Position numbers and translations under genes: made by a program
Shown: positions 35,701-43,730 of the stretch, piece after piece
Numbering within the stretch: the stretch's first letter is position 1
How the letters are laid out: each line of letters opens with the position of its first letter
Notes under the pieces: generated by a model
What the model was told of the DNA's origin: nothing
Seen by the model: only the letters and a program-made list of their open reading frames with translations
The model's database searches: none
Assembly (NCBI GenBank): GCA_003116995.1
Contig: BDSL01000124.1
Coordinates: forward strand, 62,001 to 126,000
Source of the DNA: Yamagishiella unicocca
Lineage: Eukaryota; Chlorophyta; Chlorophyceae; Chlamydomonadales; Volvocaceae
Length of the DNA: 64,000 nucleotides
Reading direction: 5' to 3'

Positions 35701-36520
35701 CTAGGACGTTGGCGGTGACGGCGGGGGGGAGCAGCCCGAAGAGCCACTCGCGCTCCAGGGTGAGGGGGGCGAGGTGGACGGCCAGGCGGCGCCGCTGTGC
35801 CTGGCGGCGGCGGGAGCTGCGGGGCGGGTGGGAGGATTGGACGGCGTTAGGAATGGGAATGGGGGCGAGTTGGGAGGGAGTTGGAGGCGGGGAGGGTTGC
35901 AAGGGAAACCGGGAGGTGGGACGGATGGGAGGTAGGGCGGAGAGGTGGGAGGTCCTGCACGGGCCGTTTGTGTGGACGTGGTGGCGTGGTTGTTGAGGGT
36001 CCTGCACGGGGCCGTTCGTGTGGACGTGGTCGCGTGGCCGGTGAGGGTCGGAGTGCTGCAACCGCGGCCGCAGCGCCCGTCGTGTTGCGCGATACGCACG
36101 TCGACGGAGTAAGCGCTTCCAAACGAAGAGCGTGGCCCGTCGGGAGATCGTTTCCAGACCCTTGGTTTACTAGTCGCGATGCAAACCAGCGGAAGCATTG
36201 GCTGCTCACCGCAAGCCACGGAAGGCATCCACCAGCGACTGTAACTGGGCTGGCAGTATAATCGACGTTGCGTCCGTTGACATCACATTAGCCGCCATCA
36301 CCCAGGCGCCGAGCGCGGCGGGCATCGCCGCCAAGAAAATTTGGGCCATTCTGCGACGTGAACGGCGAGACGAATCCGAAAGCTGTAACCCTTTATTAGG
36401 GCTGTTCCAATTGAGAGTGACCTTTTTCACTAGACTTGAGACGCCGTCGCAAAACGTTTGTAATTGCTCCTGTGCTTGCGCCCATTCAGGCAGCTCCGTA
36501 GGCCAAATCGCGCCATCCAT
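29744..36520 (-). CDS. F-box/leucine-rich-repeat-like protein, 9 exons
   Basis: Probably a substrate adaptor of an SCF-type ubiquitin ligase; this is inferred from the domain pattern only. Exons in gene order: 36210-36520, 35340-35816, 34784-35090, 34090-34220, 33857-33950, 33498-33560, 31813-32559, 31133-31213, 29744-30601; all phases join, 1022 aa. Exon 2 encodes an F-box-like segment (LLPPAVTANVLGRLDAVSRK, about residues 128-150). Leucine-rich stretches follow: LFPQLRELQLTG, ALPALDLLDLSR, LSSLQGLRQLTLRLPG, LRSLEQLALPAS, GLSGLQVLGVAGCGG. They are separated by long Ala/Gly/Pro-rich inserts and a Glu-rich run. Exon 1 (MDGAIWPTELPEWAQAQEQL) has no recognised domain and joins in phase, but could belong to a separate gene. 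The last exon contains repeated SPSYSAS. Domain call moderate. Confidence 0.65.
30958..31100. repeat. 34-bp tandem repeat, 4 copies, F-box gene intron 8
   Basis: AAGCGTGTGCAA recurs at 30978, 31012, 31046 and 31080 in a C-rich background, immediately downstream (gene sense) of the exon at 31133-31213. Confidence 0.85.
31240..31389. repeat. 21-bp tandem repeat, 7 copies, F-box gene intron 7
   Basis: Perfect or near-perfect copies of a unit beginning GTGGGAGTTGAGGAGAGCCA, every 21 bases, close to the 3' splice site of the exon at 31133-31213. The multiple of three gives open frames in several phases, but these are not coding. Confidence 0.9.
32571..32620 (+). repeat. Family A element at the 3' splice site of F-box intron 6
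   Basis: TTTCGAGGAAGACCCGCGGA followed by TGCGAGAAAAACCATTT, starting 11 bases from the exon boundary at 32559. In gene sense the element supplies the sequence leading into the acceptor AG. Confidence 0.7.
33046..33149 (+). repeat. Family A element inside F-box intron 6
   Basis: Carries the full block order of family A: TCGAGGAAGACCCGTGG, AAAAGCGTTTAGAACAGACG, TTTTGAGATGCATGCTGGAG, GACGAAGGG. A shorter piece lies at 33310-33335. Confidence 0.75.
34233..34355 (+). repeat. Family A, D and B pieces near the 3' splice site of F-box intron 3
   Basis: A family A start (GGTTCGAGGAAGACCCGTGG) sits beside the acceptor at 34221. It is followed by two family D units (TTTGATAAGA, ATCCACGGGGG) and a family B start (GGGTACAGGAAAGAATCGGT). 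Confidence 0.65.
34631..34745. repeat. 17-bp C-rich tandem repeat, about 7 copies, F-box intron
   Basis: CCGTCCCCCTACCCTCC and close variants repeat every 17 bases, next to the 5' splice site of the exon at 34784-35090. Confidence 0.85.
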
Positions 36521-37104
36521 GCGTATGTCTCATACATCAACACTCCCACTAAGTCCATCGCCAAATTGTGACGTTCACCACGTCGCCAGCTGCCCAGCTC
36601 GCCAACCAGGACTTGCCGTACTCATGGAATCCAATCGTCGCCAACGCCTCGTCATATTTACGCCAGCTCTTTGCCAGTCCCGCATCCCCAAGTAGCGCAT
36701 AATCCGGTATCTACGCGCTCTTAGCTAATGCTTAAGTGCCTGCTCACCGCACTCGCATCGGTGCGAATGCAACTTCTTATGGCCGCATTTAAGGTCACAG
36801 CGACTCAGGTATACCATCACACTCGGCCCCTCCCGGCCTCGACACCCCTCAACTGCGTATGCTTGTCGCCATCACATCCAGCAGCTCATGGCACGTGAAG
36901 TTACCAGCCAAAGTCGCTTTCAACACGTTACGTCCTGCGCCCGGCCCGCCCTTGTCGCGTCCCCAACATCAGTCGCCGTACCTGTCGAAAGTACTCCAAC
37001 CGGCCATTCCAACAGACCGTCCCCAAGCTACCCCCAACGAACGTCCCTTGCCGTACATCAACCCGCGCGAGTGCTGCCCTGCTGCCGCCCAGCCGCCGCG
37101 CCCC
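36521..37104. other. Intergenic region
   Basis: Between the F-box gene start (36520, - strand) and the end of the lumen-protein gene (37105, - strand). No gene or clear signal seen. It should contain the F-box promoter. Confidence 0.45.
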
Positions 37105-38839
37105 CTACTTGTTCTCCTCCAACCACTTGGCGATCGCCTGCTGCGACTCAACGCTGATCCCCCTTGCGCGAGCAACCTTGGGGCTGGAGGCCTCGAACTC
37201 AAAGTACTCCTGCGGGGGACGGGACGGGACCGAGGAAACCGGTTGACGCGACAGTAGTAAGCTGAGGAGAAGGAATCGCGGTGGAAATGCGTGTAGAAGA
37301 CGCGTTGTGAGGGCTGCAATGCCGGAGCGCTCGGGAGGACGGCCCGTGTCCAATGGACAAAGCCCCGCCGGTGCAGCGGCGGAAGCGGGAGGAGACGTGG
37401 GTGGCGAGGAGGGAGAAGGACGCAGGGGAGGGCACGGGGTGGCGGGATTTAGGTCGTGGGAGGTGCGGGCAGAGGCGGCAAATGTGAGTGGCGGTTACTC
37501 GCTGGGAGACGCGGGGAGGGGGCCCGGGGGAGAGGGGGAGAGGGGGAACAGGGAGGAGGGTTGCAAAAACGAACCGGGGGGATGGGGGACGGGGACCAAC
37601 AGCGCAACCAGCTGCCTGACTATGCGGACACGCTGCGATGGTGCCCCCTGCTGCGTTGGGTTTCCCCGGAAACGCCACCCTCTGGGGGTAGAGGCCCAAG
37701 ACCCCGTGCCGTACAGTGCCGTACCCTGAAGTTGCGGCGGTAGTAGTCCTGCAGCCGCTCCTTGGTGTACCGCTCCTTGTTCTCCACCGACCGCTTGAGC
37801 AGCTCTGGGGAGGGACACGGGTGTTAGGGCGGCCGACGGCGTCTCAAGGGGCGGCCCCGCCCTCCCAGCCGAAGCATTGGCGGCGGCCCGAGAGGCTCGG
37901 GGCAGCAGCCGGCTGCCCCCCCCCTCCCTCCCCCCTCCCCTGCCGCCCCCCCCCTCCGCCCCCCCCTCCCTGCCGCCCCCTTCCTGCCGCCCCCCCTCCC
38001 TGCCGCCCCCTGCTCACTCTGCACCAGCGGCGAGGTGGCGTCGTCCACCTCCTTGTTGGGCAGCTCCATGCGGGCTTGGGCGGCGAGGGGGGCGGCCTGG
38101 GGGGAAGGAGGGCGAGGGGAGGGGAAGAGAGGAAGCGGTGGTGCGGGGCGGTGGTGCTCGTGAAGGGGGCCCGACTGGTAGGTCAGTAGGTGGGTGGGTG
38201 GGTGGGTGGGTGGGTGGGTGGGTGGGTGGGTGGGTGGGTGGGTGGGTGGGTGGGTGGGGGAGGCATGGGGTCCGGAGACGGGGACATGGGGCGCAGCGGG
38301 AGCAGCTAGGAGACGTGGCGTTGTTGCGGTGGCAGTGGTGTTGGCGAGCACGGATGTGGTGGTGGTGGGGGTGCGGTGGATGGCAGTGGGGGTGGGGGTG
38401 CGGGTGCCTGGTGGCTGCCCGCGGGGCGCGGTGCGGGTAGGGGGCGGAGGTTGTGGAGGGCTGGCCGGCAGCTCAGCGCAGCGCAACGCACCAGCAGCGC
38501 AGCTGACGTGGCCAGCAGCAGGCCGGCTGTGAGGAGCCGGGCCGGCAGGGCCGGCAGACACCACTGCCGTTCGACATTGTCAGCAGGGACCGGAGTGATA
38601 TTCCTTCAGGTTGTTGGAGGACCAGCAGCAGCGGCAGGAGGAGGAGCGGCAGGGGCGGGACAGAGCTGAGACGAGCGGAGCGACGGGGTGAGGATGAGCG
38701 CGAGAGCGCATCAGCGCGGGCCAACTTACTCTCGCGGTGACGCAAAGACCCGTGCGGAGCAGCGGCGCGAGGGTTGTGCGGCGCGAGCTCGGTTGACCCG
38801 GGCTACCGGCGCGACTGGCGACAGGCGCAAAGTTGCCAT
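37105..38839 (-). CDS. Small nuclear-encoded thylakoid-lumen protein of unknown function, 5 exons
   Basis: Exons in gene order: 38730-38839, 38492-38603, 38018-38096, 37725-37804, 37105-37209; phases join, 161 aa. Residues 1-~37 (MATLRLSPVAPVARVNRA...) are Ala/Arg/Ser-rich without acidic residues, like an algal plastid transit peptide. A hydrophobic segment (TAGLLLATSAALLAAPL) ending AAQA near residue 82 then looks like a lumenal targeting signal with an Ala-X-Ala cleavage site. The predicted mature part is about 79 residues, charged and helical: KEVDDATSPLVQKLLKRS, KERYTKERLQDYYRRNF, then EYFEFEAS and IAKWLEENK. The strong conservation-like look suggests a real plastid family, but I cannot name it. 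The acceptor at 38603 was chosen because it alone joins transit peptide and signal in phase. Lumen location is inference. Confidence 0.75.
38188..38257. repeat. GGGT tetranucleotide microsatellite in a lumen-protein intron
   Basis: About 17 uninterrupted GGGT/GTGG units between the exons at 38018-38096 and 38492-38603. Confidence 0.95.
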
Positions 38840-39162
38840 TTCTGAGACTAAAATGTAGGCCGGTCCTGTATGATCAAAGTGAATATTGTGTTATACTGTG
38901 ACTGGCTCTGCGGTTTCATCCGCTTCGCATCGGCGCATCGAGCGTTGATTCCATGTCGGGACGGCAGGTTTGTCAAGGACACGAGTTCAGTCATAATGCA
39001 ATGAATGAATCATATACGGATAAAACTGGGCTACGAATAACGCTAGCTGCTAGGAGAACTGCATGCAAATGCACGCCCAATAAAGAGGCCGTCTCGGCGC
39101 CTACCCGCGCAGCCGAGGTATCCCTGTGATATACCAGACCTTCGAAATCGATCTGAGCAAAA
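38840..39162. promoter_or_regulatory. Shared upstream region of the lumen-protein (-) and SETD9-like (+) genes
   Basis: Only 323 bases separate the two start codons, so both 5' untranslated regions and promoters must lie here or overlap. The stretch is visibly less GC-rich than the flanking coding DNA. No defined element was recognised. Confidence 0.5.
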
Positions 39163-42100
39163 ATGTGGCGCGCGTTGATGTCCAGCCGGTTTGCGTCGTG
39201 GGTAGTCGGGATGGTTAGCATGCCCAAAGCACGACAACATCAGCAAGAGCTGGACTTGCAGCGTCTCTTCATCCTAACTCAGCTCCACAAGGCTGCGTCG
39301 CAGGGCAGGGTTGTGAACATGCAGCAGATCATCCTAAAGGCAAGAGGGGGGCGCTGGATTAGGGAGGCGGGAAGTCGGTCCGGCGTGCCAGGCCACATGC
39401 ACAGCGGGTGGCAGTTGAGGGGGAGGGTGGCAAGGGGTTTAGGTCCGGGGTCTCGTGTTGGGAAGCGTGTGTGATCAGGGGGAATCAATCGCGGGGCACG
39501 GGGATGAGCAGGGGACCTCACGCCAGGAATTCTTCGTGGGGAGCTGTGCCGAGATGCCCATGATGGATCCATCGCAGCTCCGGAAGTCTCCACTCGGCTT
39601 CGTCAGCCCCAACCCCTGCCGCTTCCCCCTCCCTGCCCCGTCCCCCGCAGAGCCATTCCCTGGAGCCGTCCTCTGTACGGCGCGAAGTGGAGGGCGCAAT
39701 GCAGCAGCAAGTCGTTGGGGTGGCGGAGGCGCTACACGAGGCGCTGCTGCAGGTACGTACGGCATCCAGCCAGCCACAGTCGTACACGCCGGCCGATGGC
39801 GGCCGCCCACTGGGGACGAATTGCCCACCCACCCAACCCTGTCTCCGTTGAAACGACGGCCCTGTTCACCTTAATCCGCCCCCTCCCCGGACACGCAAAA
39901 ACACACACCTTCCCCCCCGCCAGGCAGGTGACCCCGCCCCAGCTGCCGCCCTCATGGCGGCTGAGCAGGTACGGGCGCAGCGGCGGCGGGAGCGGAACGC
40001 GTCCGGATTCAGCAAGCTGATTCGCGGGATCACCGGATCGAAACCGCCGACCGCAAAGGCCGAGAAGGCGGCGCGGGAAACGGCGGCTGGAGGTGCGGCG
40101 TCGGCGGCGTCGGCGGCAGCAGGGACAGCTGTTGGAACATCGGGCAGCGGTGCCGGCAATGGGGGGGAACGTGAAGGTCGGTCGCAGGATGAGCTGGCGT
40201 CCGGATCTGGATCGGACGGCGGGTCGGATCCTGGCGCACACACGACGATGGTGGGTCCAAGCGGCGGCGGTGGCGGCGGCGGCGGCGGCGGCTGCCAGAT
40301 GAGCCAGGCCGCACTGGCGGAGGCGCTGCAACGGCGCACCGGCTTCCGACTGGAGCTGCGGCCGTCGACAGTGCCACATGCGGAAGCAGGTCAGCATTAC
40401 GTTTCTCCGTCTACGGTACCTAGTGGATAGGTGCAGCCCGGTCTTGGGAAGGGAAAGGTCACACCCTTAACTTGCGCCCTTAACTTAAACCCTAAACCCT
40501 AACCCCTGCCCCTCCTGGAACCTTTCTCGCTGCCCCGCTCCCCACGACTCCAACTCCCAGGCTTAGGTTTGTTCCTGCGGGGGGAGGCCCGCGCGGGGAC
40601 CGTAGTCGCCATCTTCCCTGGAGTGATGTACGGCCGCACGCAGCTGGCGCACATGCCCAACTTTCCCCGGGTGTGTGTATGGTGGCGCGCGGGGACACCC
40701 TTGGATTGGCGTCGGAGATTGGGCGGGGCTTGGGCTGCGAACACCGTATCTCGGTTTGGATCGCGGTCAGTTGTACTGCATGTGTGTGAAACCGGAGGGC
40801 TGGCCTGCGTCTTCTCCTTTGAATCCCTGCGCAAACCGACCGTTGACAGTTGCCCTACCGCCACTAGCAGGAGCACCCCCACCACCGCCACCACCGTCGT
40901 CGTTTACCCCCCTTGGCTCCAGGTCGACACGGACAACCCGTACCTCAGCTGCCGGTACGACCAGAGCATCGTGGACTCAAAACCCTGGGGCCGGGGAGAC
41001 CCGGGGGTCGCACTGACGCCAGCGGCTGCGGCTGCGGCGGTGGGTACGACGGCGGAGGCCGCTGCCAGCGGCGATGCCGCGCCCGGGGCGACGGCCGCGC
41101 CGGCGGCGGAGGGGCCGGAGGAGGGGCCGGCGGATGCCGTCTCGCCGTCCCGCGGGTCGGAGGGCAGCTGCCGGCCGTGGTGGACCTGGGCGGGGCCGCT
41201 GTCCGCTGCGTTGGGCTTCCTGGAGGGCCGCCACCCGCTAGCGCTGGCGCACTTCGTCAACCACCCGGGGAGCGGTGCGTCGTGCGTGGCACTGGGGGTG
41301 GTTGGTGCCGTCAGGGGGCCGGGCAGAGGGATCGTACCGGCTGCGGTCGGGGTATGAGAGGCCGAAGCATGTACGCCCGCGCGGAAAAGTAAAGCCGATT
41401 AGGAAAACAACGGTCCGGGCGGGTTGCGGCGTGTAAGACCTGACTGGAACGTGTGAGACGTGGAGAGGGCGAGTGACAAGTGCTGAGGGGCCGTCGTCTA
41501 TACACCGCAGAGCGCAAGCAATGTAGGTACAGGTACCTGTAGGTACAGGTGCATTCGGTTGGACGGAACCCAGCCCCCATCCAAGGCACCCTGGCCGCCC
41601 TGCCCTCCCCTCAAAACGTCTGTCCTAAACGGTTTTTCCTGGCATCCACGGGTCTTCCTCGAACCCCGCAGGCCAGTCGCCCAACGTGCTGGAGGCCTCC
41701 CTGGACTTGCAGCTGGACCATCCCGACCTCGACGCCGCCGCCAGGCCCTGGCTGCGCGCCTACCTGCCCGCCGTACAGCCGCCGCTGCACTACGACCCGT
41801 ACGGCAAGCAGGGCGGGGACGCCGACGAGGGCGATGACGACGACGACGATGACGATGACGACGAGGAGGATGGCAAGGAGAAGCGAGACGCAAAGCGTCG
41901 GCAGGCAGCCGGCGCAGCGGCGGTAACGCCGCCGTCATCGTCCCCAGCGGTCAACCTGGCTGATTCCGCCAGCAGCGTCTCCTTAAGAGGTGGAGGAGGA
42001 GGAGGAGGAGGCGGAGGCGGAATACGCAGCGTCCGCTCCCCTGGAGAGCTGCGGCCCGGGGAGCTGCTGGCCCCCTCCGGAGGTGCGGTGCGGCTGCTGG

Positions 42101-42796
42101 TGCTGGTGGCCACGAGGGCCCTACGAGACGGCGAGGAGCTGCTCCAGAACTACCGGATGAACCCGCACGTGACACGACCCGAGTGGTGAGCGGGCTAGTG
42201 GCTGGGGGGCCGCGAGTGATGGATGGGAACGGGTGTGTGTGCCATAAGGACCCGGTTACACGACGTGGGTATTATAAGAGCTGGGAACCGGGGGGGGGAG
42301 GGTGCGTCCGGCTGTGGGTCAAGCGCGTGCAAAACACACCTGTCGCCCCTGTCCAGGATGGGCCGGGCCGGCAGGTTGGGTCTTGGATCGGGGGGATTGG
42401 GAAGGGACCCCACTGGTGGCTAGTGCCGTGTCCCTAACCTCCCCACCACCTCTTCAGCGGCGCTGCGGGCTTGAGATTTGCTTTTAGCGGCGCGCCACGT
42501 CAGCACTGACGCCCGCGCCACGTCAGCACTGACGCCCGCGCCACGTCAGCACTGACGCCCGCGCCACGTCAGCACTGACGCCCGCGCCGCCACCTCCCGT
42601 GTCCCCGCTGCCTGCCGCCAGGTATGTCGTACACGACGCCGAGGCGGAGCAGCGCCGGTGGGCCAAGGTCAAGGCACTGGACCTGGGCTTCAAGGGGAGC
42701 AGCGCAGCAGCAGCGGCGGCCGGGGCGGGGGGCAAGGCCGGGGGCGGTGCCGAGTGCAAGGCCGGGTCCGGGGGCGGCGGCGGGGCCGGGGGGTAG
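39163..42796 (+). CDS. SET-domain protein, SETD9-like, 7 exons
   Basis: Putative protein-lysine methyltransferase. Exons: 39163-39339, 39651-39752, 39924-40389, 40561-40670, 40923-41274, 41672-42185, 42622-42796; phases join, 631 aa. The SET core is split by inserts. GLGLFLRGEARAGTVVAIFPG and GVMYGRTQL form the N-terminal strands, PYLSCRYDQSIVD the middle, FVNHPGS (near residue 398) the SAM-binding N-H motif, and VLVATRALRDGEELLQNYRM the C-terminal part with the catalytic-type Tyr. This order and spacing match the SETD9 family better than histone H3K4/K9/K36 enzymes. The insert before the last motif contains a 10-residue Asp run and a Gly run. The exon 1 donor is GC rather than GT (39340). 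The C-terminus is Gly/Ala-rich. An ATG further in (39217) could also start translation. Substrate unknown. Confidence 0.82.
41349..41407 (+). repeat. Family C element in SETD9-like intron 5
   Basis: GGGGTATGAGAGGCCGAAGC and later AAAGTAAAGCCGATTAGGAA follow the same order as the family C copies in sulfatase and PUS3 introns. Confidence 0.6.
41611..41671 (-). repeat. Family A element forming the 3' end of SETD9-like intron 5
   Basis: Reads AAAACGTCTGTCCTAAACGG, TTTTTCCTGGCATCCACGGG, TCTTCCTCGAACCCCGCAG on the + strand, the reverse complement of the PUS3 and F-box copies. Because this gene is on the other strand, the orientation relative to transcription is the same. The element ends exactly at the acceptor AG. 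Confidence 0.8.
42491..42582. repeat. 23-bp tandem repeat with inverted-repeat core, 4 copies, SETD9-like intron 6
   Basis: Unit CGCGCCACGTCAGCACTGAC plus GCC, at 42491, 42514, 42537 and 42560. Each unit contains CGTCAG-CA-CTGACG, a perfect 6-base inverted repeat. Confidence 0.9.
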
Positions 42797-43730
42797 CGCT
42801 GTGAAGGCGGAGGCCTGGGCCGCCCGGCACTGAGGTGGTACGTGGGGTGGACGGGAGATGCATCCATTCGCGCTTGTGCTTTTGGGGGATGGTGGGAGGT
42901 AGAGGTTTTGGGTGCCTGATACGCTGATGCCGCATCGCCCTGCCTGGCTGCCCGGGGTGCGTGTGTGCGGCGCAGGGGACTCGCCCACCTGACGGGGGCG
43001 CCGCTTGGGTCGCCACTTTAACGACACCTCCCTGCGTCCACAGCCCGCGGCTCCGTTCTTCGTTGGCACAATCGAGCAGCACTCAAGCAGCATGACGCGC
43101 ACAAACAGATGCTGAGCGCCACAGCTTCTGACCACTCGCGCAGGGCCCACGTGACCACCACCCCTGGTCACTACTGGATCAGATCATCCGCAGCGGCACT
43201 CGGCAAGCGGCGGTGTCGCTCCCTACTGCCTGCCGTCCGCCCACACCTGGCACCCTCCTGCGCCACCCTCCCCTCGACCATGCGCCCACTGTCCTGTGTT
43301 TTTCGTGTCAACGGTATTCACGCCACCCCCCCCGCCCAGCGCGCTCCAATGGCACCCGGCTTCCATCCCCCGCCATGCCGCTGAAGCGCCCTCGTGGTAT
43401 CAATCGCCTACGGCACCCACCTTGCCCTCAACTCCCAAGCAACTCCGCTCATCCTCCTGCCCACCACGAGCACAGCAGCCTCCGCCCCACACCAGCCCAC
43501 ACCAGCTGGGTCTATCCTGCTGTCAGCACCAGCACCAGCTACCCCTTGCCAGCTGCCACCCTCCTCCCCTCGCGAGGCGCCCCATTCCCCACAGGCCCAC
43601 CCGCGGTCGCGCGCGTTCCTCACATGCACCTCCTCTCTACACCACCACCAGACACCACCCACCTGTAACACCCATCTGCACCACAGGACATACACGCACA
43701 CACGCACACACACACAGCCCGGCACGCCCC
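42797..43730. other. Convergent intergenic region, 3' ends of SETD9-like (+) and COG7 (-)
   Basis: No gene supported. TGTAA at 43664-43668 on the + strand is a possible poly(A) signal for the SETD9-like gene, though it would make a long 3' untranslated region reaching almost to the COG7 stop. Confidence 0.4.
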
